In this document: piece after piece, positions 17,288 through 23,048 of the stretch
Numbering within the stretch: the first letter of the stretch is position 1
Layout of the letters: each line of letters begins with the position of its first letter
Made by a program: the position numbers and the translations under genes
Notes under the pieces: generated by a model
Told to the model about the DNA's origin: nothing
What the model saw: only the letters and a program-made list of their open reading frames with translations
The model's database searches: none
Assembly: GCA_937901365.1 (NCBI GenBank)
Contig: CALCEF010000023.1
Coordinates: forward strand, 1 to 23,377
Reading direction: 5' to 3'
Length of the DNA: 23,377 nucleotides
DNA from: an uncultured euryarchaeote
Lineage (GTDB): Archaea; Thermoplasmatota; Poseidoniia; Poseidoniales; Thalassarchaeaceae

Positions 17288-18418
17288 ATGCGCCATCTAA
17301 TTGATAGGGTATTGGAATTGCAAGATGATGAGGAAGAAACGGATGGGACCGTCACCAAGGGAGCGCCTTCAGCGAACAATGCTGAATTGCACGAACTTCT
17401 GAAATCCCTCCAGCCAAGAATTCGAGTTTACGGCTGTGGTGGTTGTGGTGGAAACACCGTTGACCGTCTCAATGCTGCTGGGTTGCTCGACGAAGATTCT
17501 GTGCGGGGATATGCGGTGAACACCGATGCCCAGCACCTGATTAAAGTCGGAATCGACAACAAGTTGTTGATTGGTCGAACCGCACGAGGAAGAGGTGCAG
17601 GTGGAGATCCAGAAAAAGGAGAAAAAGCAGCTTATGAATCAGAGAAGGCTCTACTGAAGACGATTGAAGATTGTGATTTGGCGTTTGTGACCGCGGGCTT
17701 GGGTGGTGGAACAGGAACGGGTTCTGCTCACGTTGTTGCTCGCTTAGCCAAAGAAGCGGGGGCGTTGACCATTGCAGTCGTCACCTATCCATTTGAATCA
17801 GAAGGCACATTGCGACGACAGAATGCTGAGTGGGGTCTTGAACGACTTCGCGAAGTTTGTGACACTGTGGTCGTTTTGCCAAACGAGAAATTGCTCTCTG
17901 TAGATGGAGTGAGAGATTTGCCGATTGAAGCAGCATTCAGAGTTGCAGATGAATTACTGATGCGAAGTATTGCCGGTGTCACCGAATTGGTGACCAAGGA
18001 AGGCCTGGTGAACCTCGACTTTGAGGACCTGCGTTCAGTGATGCTCAATGGTGGCGGAATGGCCATGATTGGCCTCGGTGAGGCCAGTGGTCCAGATCGC
18101 GCTCAAGAAGCGACCTTCGAGGCGTTGGACAGCCCACTGCTAGACATCGATGTCAGTGATGCCCGAGGTGCACTGGTCAATGTCATTGGTGGACCCAACC
18201 TCACACTCGGTGAGGCGGAAGCCTGTGCTCAACAAATTCGCGAGAAGATTAACCCGTACGCCAGAATCATTTGGGGTGCAACGGTGGATCAATCGATGGG
18301 AAGTGAGATTCGGGTCATGCTCGTGCTCACCGGTGTCAAGAGTCAACAGATTTTCGGAGCGGCCGCACACCAGCAACTTCGAACCTTGCAGAATCGAACT
18401 ATTGAGTTCGTAAACTGA
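17288..18418 (+). CDS. ftsZ: cell-division GTPase FtsZ
   Basis: This is a tubulin-family GTPase that polymerises at mid-cell to build the division ring. Numbered from ATG 17288, the N-terminal nucleotide loop is RVYGCGGCGGNTVDRL (about 46-61). The tubulin signature GGGTGTGS is at 139-146. The ribose/guanine region VVLPNEKLL and the T7 catalytic loop NLDFEDLRSVM are also present. The protein ends soon after the globular domain (LQNRTIEFVN) and has no obvious C-terminal anchor peptide. The reading frame extends upstream to a potential start at 17180. That would add 36 residues unlike FtsZ and would read through the inverted repeat and T-run, so MRHLIDRVL at 17288 is preferred. It has 376 residues. 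It heads the ftsZ-secE-spt5-ribosomal-stalk cluster, a conserved archaeal arrangement. Confidence 0.93.
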   Translation: MRHLIDRVLELQDDEEETDGTVTKGAPSANNAELHELLKSLQPRIRVYGCGGCGGNTVDRLNAAGLLDEDSVRGYAVNTDAQHLIKVGIDNKLLIGRTARGRGAGGDPEKGEKAAYESEKALLKTIEDCDLAFVTAGLGGGTGTGSAHVVARLAKEAGALTIAVVTYPFESEGTLRRQNAEWGLERLREVCDTVVVLPNEKLLSVDGVRDLPIEAAFRVADELLMRSIAGVTELVTKEGLVNLDFEDLRSVMLNGGGMAMIGLGEASGPDRAQEATFEALDSPLLDIDVSDARGALVNVIGGPNLTLGEAEACAQQIREKINPYARIIWGATVDQSMGSEIRVMLVLTGVKSQQIFGAAAHQQLRTLQNRTIEFVN

Positions 18419-18436
18419 GACTTTACCCCGCTGGAG

Positions 18437-18449
18437 CCGACTACGTCGG
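18437..18449 (+). repeat. 5-bp perfect hairpin with TAC loop between ftsZ and secE
   Basis: CCGAC-TAC-GTCGG lies 19 bases after the ftsZ stop, in the 86-base gap before secE. A TATA-like TTGTTTAAGAA follows (about 18457-18467), so the gap could hold both the end of the ftsZ transcript and a promoter for secE-spt5. The hairpin shares its three-base loop with elements at 3136-3150 and 22949-22967. Confidence 0.4.
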
Positions 18450-18504
18450 ACTCGGATTGTTTAAGAAAGGCTGGCAGGTCGCGAGGCACCTCTGAGGTTG
18501 AACC

Positions 18505-18780
18505 ATGTCCAGTGTCAACGATGGAAACAGTGAGCGAACCGGGTCGTTTGAAGATCGTGTTCAAGGCTGGCAGGATGGCCTTGAATCGGGTATCAGAGGC
18601 CTTGGAAAGGGTTCTTGGGCTCGAATTATCAAGATGGCACGTAAGCCAAGTTCCCTGGAATTCAAGCAGACATGCATCGTCTGTGGGATTGGAATGTTTG
18701 TTCTCGGCTTCATCGGATTTGTGATGTTGGTTCTGATGGACAATGTTCTGCCTCCATTCTTTGACTGGCTAACCAGTTGA
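18505..18780 (+). CDS. secE: preprotein translocase subunit SecE (Sec61 gamma / Sss1)
   Basis: This 91-residue tail-anchored subunit clamps the two halves of the SecY channel. The amphipathic cytoplasmic helix with the conserved core ARIIKMARKPSSLEF is followed by a single transmembrane helix (IGMFVLGFIGFVMLVLMDNVLPP). Both match the archaeal/eukaryotic Sss1 form. The N-terminal 40 residues are longer and more polar than in many archaea. A GAGGTTGA Shine-Dalgarno-like sequence (18494-18501) lies three bases before the ATG. The gene sits immediately before spt5, the standard archaeal order. Confidence 0.88.
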   Translation: MSSVNDGNSERTGSFEDRVQGWQDGLESGIRGLGKGSWARIIKMARKPSSLEFKQTCIVCGIGMFVLGFIGFVMLVLMDNVLPPFFDWLTS

Positions 18781-18796
18781 TTCAGGAGTTGATGAA

Positions 18797-19840
18797 ATGA
18801 CTGACATTGATGAAGAAGAGTTGGACGAAACCAGCGGAAACGAAGAAGAGGCGATGGAAGAACCTGTTCTGGATGAGGTTGATTCAATGGTGAATACTGA
18901 CGAATCTGTTGAAGACGGAGAAGAGCCTTCGGAAACAGAAGAAGTCGTTACAGAAGCACCGTCATACAGTGGTTCTGATGCCTTTGTGGTATTCGTTCGA
19001 CATGGTGACAAGGTTCTGCTCATGCAGCGGGCTGATACAGTCGCAGATTTCCCTGGTGCATGGGACGGGGTCTACGGAATTGGCAATCCTCAAGACGTTG
19101 ATGCTGTCGCAAGACGAGTTGAAGAAGCCACGGGCATTTCTGTCGCCAACTTAACACATGTTCGAAGTGCAGAAGCCCGAGGATTGGAATTCGGTAATCG
19201 TCTGAACGATGTGGTTCCAATTCTCTTCCAATCAGAATCCCCAGAGGTTGAGCCTCGAACCCTATACAATCACGCAGAATGGATCGACCCTGGTGTAATC
19301 CAAAATTATCAGTACAGCATCCCTCAAATCGGTGAGCTCTACGGTGACGTTGCTTCCTATCTCTTCATCCTCAAGACGACAATGGGACAAGAGCACAAGG
19401 TTGCCAGTGAAATTCAAGCCAGACTTTCTGGTACTGGTTCACTGCAAGATATCAAAGGCGAGATTTTTGGTGTCCTTTGCCCGACCATTCTGAATGGATA
19501 TATCTTTGTCGAAGCCAGCGCGATTCACCATGTTGAGAAACTAATCGGTCGTGCTGGTGGGCGAACAACCCCCCTCAAAAACTGCAGAAAGGTATTGCCA
19601 GGAACATCACCTTTGGGTGATGTCACCCCATACCTAGAGCCGAAGTCCGCAACGGCTGGAATTGAAGAAGGTGACATTGTCGAAATCCGTGTTGCTGCTT
19701 TCAAGGGCGAGCGAGCCCGTGTGACAAACGTTGCTGAGAACAAGGAAGAGGTTACTGTCGAGCTATTCGATGCTGCAATTCCAATCCCGATGACAATCCG
19801 CGCTGATCAAGTTCGCGTCACTCAGCGCGCAGCCGAGTAA
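18797..19840 (+). CDS. spt5: transcription elongation factor Spt5 (NusG) with an N-terminal acidic region and a Nudix-like domain
   Basis: The C-terminal part (residues about 187-347) is an ordinary archaeal Spt5. Its NGN domain (SYLFILKTTMGQEHKVASEI...GYIFVEA) clamps RNA polymerase together with Spt4, and its KOW domain (IEEGDIVEIRVAAFKGERARV) contacts the ribosome or RNA. Archaeal Spt5 is usually about 150 residues; this one has 347. Residues 1-60 are strongly acidic. Residues about 62-175 read as a Nudix fold: VLLMQRADTVADFPGAWDGVYG, then RRVEEATGI in place of the Nudix box core, and later VVPILF and AEWIDPG. The box is shortened by about two residues and lacks several catalytic glutamates, so hydrolysis is doubtful. 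A GGAG at 18785-18788 lies eight bases before the ATG, and the frame is unbroken through all domains. Confidence 0.9.
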   Translation: MTDIDEEELDETSGNEEEAMEEPVLDEVDSMVNTDESVEDGEEPSETEEVVTEAPSYSGSDAFVVFVRHGDKVLLMQRADTVADFPGAWDGVYGIGNPQDVDAVARRVEEATGISVANLTHVRSAEARGLEFGNRLNDVVPILFQSESPEVEPRTLYNHAEWIDPGVIQNYQYSIPQIGELYGDVASYLFILKTTMGQEHKVASEIQARLSGTGSLQDIKGEIFGVLCPTILNGYIFVEASAIHHVEKLIGRAGGRTTPLKNCRKVLPGTSPLGDVTPYLEPKSATAGIEEGDIVEIRVAAFKGERARVTNVAENKEEVTVELFDAAIPIPMTIRADQVRVTQRAAE

Positions 19841-19848
19841 AATGAGGT

Positions 19849-19868
19849 CGCGCGCGCGTGTTAAATAC
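19849..19868 (+). promoter_or_regulatory. candidate promoter of the ribosomal-stalk genes
   Basis: An alternating C/G tract (19849-19858) leads into the TATA-like TTAAATAC (19861-19868). It lies 21 bases after the spt5 stop and 42 bases before the preferred uL11 ATG. The spacing would place transcription start near 19890-19895, leaving a short leader that includes the GGAGTG ribosome binding site at 19898-19903. Confidence 0.5.
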
Positions 19869-19909
19869 AGGAAGTAGGTCGCCCGGTCCCCCTCAATGGA
19901 GTGTTTACG

Positions 19910-20188
19910 ATGTCAGCCCGTGACGAAACCCCGCACACCGTGCTCAAGAAGCTCGGTCAGAAGAAGTGCAATGGTTCGTGGGATGCCTCCACTGAGAACT
20001 TGACCATTCAACAAGTCATCGAGGTCTCAGAGACCAAGAAAGACAAACTCACGGGAGCGACCCAAAAGGCTCGTGCCCTCGAAGTCATGGGAACTTGTGT
20101 CTCCATGCGAGTTAGTGTAGAGGGTATGCGCCCTAAAGAGGCCATTGCGGCTGTAAAAAATGGAGATTTTGATTCAGAATTTAGTTGA
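19910..20188 (+). CDS. rpl11: ribosomal protein uL11, C-terminal domain only
   Basis: uL11 sits at the base of the ribosomal stalk and binds the GTPase-associated centre of 23S rRNA. Here the 92-residue product corresponds only to the linker and C-terminal RNA-binding domain. The recognisable blocks are TPHTVLKKLG, NLTIQQVIEVSETKKDKL, ALEVMGTCVSMRVSVEG and a D-F-D-S-E-F end. The N-terminal domain of about 70 residues, normally starting with the Gly/Pro-rich block resembling GGxATxGPPLGP, is absent. Only 69 bases separate spt5 from the ATG and no remnant is visible in them. GGAGTG (19898-19903) is six bases before ATG 19910, which supports this start; GTG at 19901 overlaps the binding site. 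The position between spt5 and uL1 is the normal one for this gene. Confidence 0.85.
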   Translation: MSARDETPHTVLKKLGQKKCNGSWDASTENLTIQQVIEVSETKKDKLTGATQKARALEVMGTCVSMRVSVEGMRPKEAIAAVKNGDFDSEFS

Positions 20189-20205
20189 TTTAGAGATCAC
20201 GGGTT

Positions 20206-20234
20206 GCGGGAGAGGGTTCGCCCTCGCTGACCGC
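20206..20234 (+). promoter_or_regulatory. candidate uL1 autoregulatory hairpin upstream of its own gene
   Basis: GCGG (20206-20209) pairs with CCGC (20231-20234), and GAGGG (20212-20216) pairs with CCCTC (20221-20225) around a TTCG loop. Between the stems lies an asymmetric internal loop: GA on the 5' side and GCTGA on the 3' side. uL1 is known to recognise short helices with such an asymmetric loop in 23S rRNA and in its own mRNA, in bacteria and in methanogens. The 3' arm directly abuts the ribosome binding site, so protein binding could block translation. The assignment is an inference. Confidence 0.5.
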
Positions 20235-20242
20235 GGAGGTGA
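20235..20242 (+). promoter_or_regulatory. Shine-Dalgarno sequence deciding the uL1 start
   Basis: GGAGGTGA, a full complement to the archaeal 16S 3' end, lies five bases before ATG 20248. A GTG within this site (20239) is in frame but cannot be the start if the site is used for ribosome binding. Confidence 0.85.
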
Positions 20243-20247
20243 GAAAA

Positions 20248-20892
20248 ATGGAAGAGAATATCAAACAAGCAATCGAGCAGGCCCTCTCAGATGCGCCTGA
20301 GCGAAAATTCGTAGAAACGGTGGAGTTTGCATTCACCATCAAAGACGTAGACCTGAAGAATCCAGCAAACCGGATTCAAGAAGAGATTCGCCTCCCTGCT
20401 GGTCGAGGGCGTGCTCCTAGCATCGCAATGTTCGCAGATGGTGAAATGGCAGCCAAGGCCAAGGATGCTGGAATTGTTGTGATTGACCCAACACAGATTG
20501 AAGAATTGGGTGGGACACGGCAAAAAGCACGAAAGTTGGCCAAGAAGCATGACTTCTTCCTCTCTGAAATTCCGCACATGGGACCGATTGGTCGATTCCT
20601 CGGTGTTGTTCTGGGTCCACGTGGCAAAATGCCTCGTCCAGTACCACCCGTGGCAGACCCTGGTGCAATTGCAGCGGGCCTGAAGGACGTTGCAATCGTT
20701 CGGAGCCGTGACAAGATCACATTCCATACCGTCGTAGGTACGCGTGAACAAGGAATCGATTCACTCACGCAGAATGGAATGGAAGTATGGAAGCGTGTGA
20801 CCAGCAAACTTGAGCGTGGTGCAGGCAACATTCGTTCATTCTATGTCAAAACCTCAATGGGACCATCTGTTAGGGTGGAGGTGATTATCTGA
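20248..20892 (+). CDS. rpl1: ribosomal protein uL1
   Basis: uL1 forms the mobile L1 stalk at the E site and commonly represses its own operon. The 214-residue protein has the expected archaeal two-domain layout. The first domain runs from METVEFAF-like strands (KFVETVEFAFTIKDVDLKNP) through RIQEEIRLPAGRGRAPSIAMFADG. The insert domain contains DFFLSEIPHMGPIGRFLGVVLGPRGKMP, the family signature. It ends with GNIRSFYVKTSMGPSVRVEV, which contacts rRNA. The start is fixed by the perfect ribosome binding site. The stop overlaps the start region of uL10, so the two genes are translationally coupled. Confidence 0.95.
   Translation: MEENIKQAIEQALSDAPERKFVETVEFAFTIKDVDLKNPANRIQEEIRLPAGRGRAPSIAMFADGEMAAKAKDAGIVVIDPTQIEELGGTRQKARKLAKKHDFFLSEIPHMGPIGRFLGVVLGPRGKMPRPVPPVADPGAIAAGLKDVAIVRSRDKITFHTVVGTREQGIDSLTQNGMEVWKRVTSKLERGAGNIRSFYVKTSMGPSVRVEVII
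20877..20884 (+). promoter_or_regulatory. Shine-Dalgarno sequence for uL10 inside the uL1 3' end
   Basis: A second perfect GGAGGTGA lies in the last codons of uL1. Downstream there is no in-frame ATG, GTG or TTG at usable distance for uL10. The candidates are CTG 20889 (four-base gap) and ATT 20892 (seven-base gap). Confidence 0.75.
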
Positions 20893-21902
20893 TTCCAAAG
20901 GCAGCACAGTGGAAGAAGGACCGTGTATCGGTTCTGACCGAGTTGCTCAATGAGAAGGGCGTCATCGGTATTATCGACGTCGAAGGAGTTCCTGCCACAG
21001 CCATGTTGGGCATGCGTGAAACATTGCGTGATCAAATGGTAATGACGATGGCAAAGAAGACACTTGTTCGACGCGCATGGAAAAAGGCTGGAATGTCTGA
21101 GGATGAATTGGATACTCTGTTTGATGGTGTGAAACTACCAATGCTTGTTCAAACCAACGATCTAAACGCATTCCAACTCTTCGCAGAGTTGGAGAAGACC
21201 AAGACCGGGCGTGCCGCAAAAGCTGGCGATATCGCACCCAATGATATCATCATTGAAGAAGGACCAACTTCGTTCCCACCTGGACCGATTGTTGGTGAAT
21301 TTAACTCCGTAGGCATCCCAGCTAAGATTGACAAGGGCAAGGTTGCTATTCAGAAGACCGTTACAGCGGTTGAGAAGGGGCAACCAATCAGCGCTGATCT
21401 TGGCCTGATGTTGGCCAAACTCGAAATCAATCCAATCGAAATCGGCCTGATTCTGTCAGGTGTGGTTGAAGATGGGACTGTGATGGCTGCTGAAGATCTT
21501 GATCTCGACCTCGATGGATTCACAGCGAATGTGAAGAGTGCCACAAGTGGTGCATTCAACCTCGCATGCAACATCGGGTGGTTCACCGACCAGACCATAC
21601 CAGTGCTTCTATCGAAGGCTGCTGGTGAGGCAATGGCGGTGGCGATCGAAGCCGGTATCCACAACGAAGATACGATGCCGGTACTAATCAGTCGGGCACA
21701 CGCCCGTATGTTGGCCGTTGCAGGCCAAATGGATTCCTCTGCATTGGATGACGAATTGTCCGATGCACTTGGCTCCGCAGCAACTGCTGCGCCAGCCGCA
21801 CCCGCTGCTGAAGAAGCACCGGCTGAAGAAGCCGCTGCTGAAGAAGCACCGGAAGAGGAAGAAGACGCCGGATTCGGCGGTCTAGGAGATCTCTTTGGAT
21901 GA
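20889..21902 (+). CDS. rpl10: ribosomal protein uL10 (P0), probable non-AUG start
   Basis: uL10/P0 anchors the L12/P1 dimers of the ribosomal stalk to 23S rRNA. The conserved N-terminus IPKAAQWKKDRVSVLTELL is encoded from 20892 onward, upstream of the first conventional in-frame start (TTG 20943), so that TTG cannot be the true start. The frame is closed by a TAG at 20871. Only CTG 20889 or ATT 20892 is well placed after the GGAGGTGA at 20877-20884. From CTG the protein has 337 residues, normal for archaeal P0. The rRNA-binding domain (VIGIIDVEGVPATAMLGMRETLRDQ), the middle insert, the helical spine that binds L12 dimers, and the Ala/Glu-rich hinge ending GFGGLGDLFG are all present. Confidence 0.88.
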   Translation: MIPKAAQWKKDRVSVLTELLNEKGVIGIIDVEGVPATAMLGMRETLRDQMVMTMAKKTLVRRAWKKAGMSEDELDTLFDGVKLPMLVQTNDLNAFQLFAELEKTKTGRAAKAGDIAPNDIIIEEGPTSFPPGPIVGEFNSVGIPAKIDKGKVAIQKTVTAVEKGQPISADLGLMLAKLEINPIEIGLILSGVVEDGTVMAAEDLDLDLDGFTANVKSATSGAFNLACNIGWFTDQTIPVLLSKAAGEAMAVAIEAGIHNEDTMPVLISRAHARMLAVAGQMDSSALDDELSDALGSAATAAPAAPAAEEAPAEEAAAEEAPEEEEDAGFGGLGDLFG

Positions 21903-21932
21903 TTTCCAACAAACAAAAAAAAGGTGAAAAAA

Positions 21933-22247
21933 ATGGAATATGTATATGCTGCTATGATGCTGCACTCTGCAGAGAAAGAAATTGACGAGAAGTCTGTTGG
22001 CGCTGTTTTGAAGGCTGCTGGCGTAAAGGCTGACGACGCACGCGTGAAAGCGCTCGTTGCAAGCTTGGCTTCCGTAGACATCGGTGAGGCAATGAGCCAG
22101 GCCATCGCGGCACCTGCCGCGGCTGCCCCGGCTGCTGCTGCTGCCGGTGGTGCTTCGTCTGATGCACCCGCTGAAGAAGCGGCTGCTGAGGAAGAAGAAG
22201 AAGACGATGGCGCAGGCTTCGAAGGTCTGGGCTCGCTCTTCGGATGA
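21933..22247 (+). CDS. rpl12: ribosomal stalk protein P1 (archaeal L12)
   Basis: This 104-residue protein forms the dimers that recruit translation factors to the ribosome. The N-terminal dimerisation domain ([30 protein letters not shown]) is followed by an Ala/Pro-rich hinge. The acidic tail ends [10 protein letters not shown], nearly the same as the uL10 tail, as expected for P-stalk proteins. AGGTGA (21922-21927) lies five bases before ATG 21933. A GTG at 21924 falls inside that site and is rejected. The gene starts 30 bases after uL10. Confidence 0.95.
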   Translation: MEYVYAAMMLHSAEKEIDEKSVGAVLKAAGVKADDARVKALVASLASVDIGEAMSQAIAAPAAAAPAAAAAGGASSDAPAEEAAAEEEEEDDGAGFEGLGSLFG

Positions 22248-22284
22248 TCTCACAGAGTTGCAACAGTCAACAAACCAGGATAAC

Positions 22285-22417
22285 AAACCCACATCGGTGG
22301 GGCGCCCCGTGCGTAAGCAGGCTGTTTGACCGAAGGTTGGACAGATGCCGAGGTAGCCAATCACCCGCACCTCGTCCAGCTACAGCGGACTATGCCCCAC
22401 CGATGTGTTTTCTCTTA
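22285..22417 (+). ncRNA. candidate structured RNA of about 120-130 nt, family unknown
   Basis: A 14-base perfect inverted repeat closes the region: CACATCGGTGGGGC (22290-22303) and GCCCCACCGATGTG (22394-22407). Inside are four further hairpins. One has TGC-GTAA-GCA (22310-22319), with a GNRA-type loop and an outer CC/GG. The second is a 10-bp stem, CTGTTTGACC (22322-22331) with GGTTGGACAG (22335-22344). It contains three G-U pairs, so it makes sense as RNA rather than DNA. The third pairs CGAGGT (22349-22354) with ACCTCG (22369-22374). The fourth pairs TCC with GGA around 22375-22389. A T-rich tract (TTTTCTCTT) follows, as in archaeal termination. The segment lies in the 226-base gap after rpl12. 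It does not carry the conserved sequences of 5S rRNA, RNase P RNA, SRP RNA or tRNA. Confidence 0.55.
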
Positions 22418-22473
22418 GAACATCGATTCTGCTGCTGCGGCATCCTCATGACTGACACGCGTCAGCCTTGGTT

Positions 22474-22989
22474 ATGGCCCGGCCACGGAGTGTGACCCTT
22501 GAGGTCAACATCACACCGACACAAGCCATTCGGTCTCTCCGTGAATTAGCCCAAAGAGCAGATTGGGAATGGGAACGTGACGAAGGAAGTCGCTTGGTTG
22601 ACCGGATGATGGTCATCATGCCCATTGCTCGCGCCACCCGCACTTTCCGAATTGCCATCTTGTCGGGAATTGGTAGAGGGGTGATTCTGACCGCTTGGGA
22701 AGAGGTTGCTGGTTCGGCTGGAGGGATCACAAAGGTCGAGTGGATCATTCCAGGGCATCTTACTGGAGATCCTTTCAAAGAACTGCTCAGAGCATGGTGT
22801 ACTCGACATCCAAACTGTCCATGGCGCTGGTCATTTGCACAAAGATCGATGATTGGTTTCTTGTTACCGGTTTGGAGGAGAAGTCGGCGCGAATTCAGGA
22901 AATTCGGATTTGATACAAGCAAGAAAAGTTGGCCGATTGATGCTGATTGGCCACCCGTAGGGTGGCCGGATGCTCGCGAAGAGGAGTAA
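22474..22989 (+). CDS. basic protein of unknown function
   Basis: The product of 171 residues from ATG 22474 (TTG 22468 would add two) has no signal peptide or transmembrane helix. It is rich in Arg and Trp. Visible segments are an N-terminal strand (RSVTLEVNITPTQAIRSLRELAQRADWEWE), a central hydrophobic strand pair (FRIAILSGIGRGVILTAWEEVAG) and a Trp/Arg-rich stretch (HPNCPWRWSFAQRSMIGFLLPVWRRSRREF). No family is recognised. Immediately before it is a short hairpin CTGAC-ACGC-GTCAG (22452-22465), and the candidate structured RNA lies further upstream. Composition is close to the neighbouring genes, so it is probably resident rather than transferred. Basic charge and its place after the stalk operon would suit a nucleic-acid- or ribosome-associated role, but that is only a guess. 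Confidence 0.65.
   Translation: MARPRSVTLEVNITPTQAIRSLRELAQRADWEWERDEGSRLVDRMMVIMPIARATRTFRIAILSGIGRGVILTAWEEVAGSAGGITKVEWIIPGHLTGDPFKELLRAWCTRHPNCPWRWSFAQRSMIGFLLPVWRRSRREFRKFGFDTSKKSWPIDADWPPVGWPDAREEE
22949..22967 (+). repeat. perfect 8-bp hairpin with GTA loop at the end of a coding region
   Basis: GGCCACCCGTAGGGTGGCC is a perfect inverted repeat with a three-base loop. It lies inside the last codons of the unknown basic protein, where it encodes W-P-P-V-G-W-P. Its loop and GC-rich arms match the intergenic elements at 3136-3150 and 18437-18449. It may serve the transcript end of this gene. Confidence 0.45.
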
Positions 22990-23048
22990 AAACCGATAGA
23001 AGGCACATTCATCAACCACACGTGTTCTGAGAGATTTGAGGCGAGACT

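Noticed and set aside
20943..21902. uL10 starting at TTG 20943
   Set aside because: This start removes the conserved QWKKDRVSVLTE segment and has no ribosome binding site. The perfect site at 20877-20884 points to a start near 20889-20892.
21350..22105. Long Ser/Ala-rich open frame on the minus strand across uL10 and L12
   Set aside because: It is the mirror of the Ala/Glu-rich codons of the two P-stalk proteins, and both plus-strand products are unmistakable.
22285..22417. 5S rRNA or RNase P RNA as the identity of the structured segment
   Set aside because: The length is near that of 5S rRNA, but the conserved CCGAAC loop is missing and the helix arrangement differs. No RNase P core (GAGGAAAGTC-like) or SRP GGAA motif is present.
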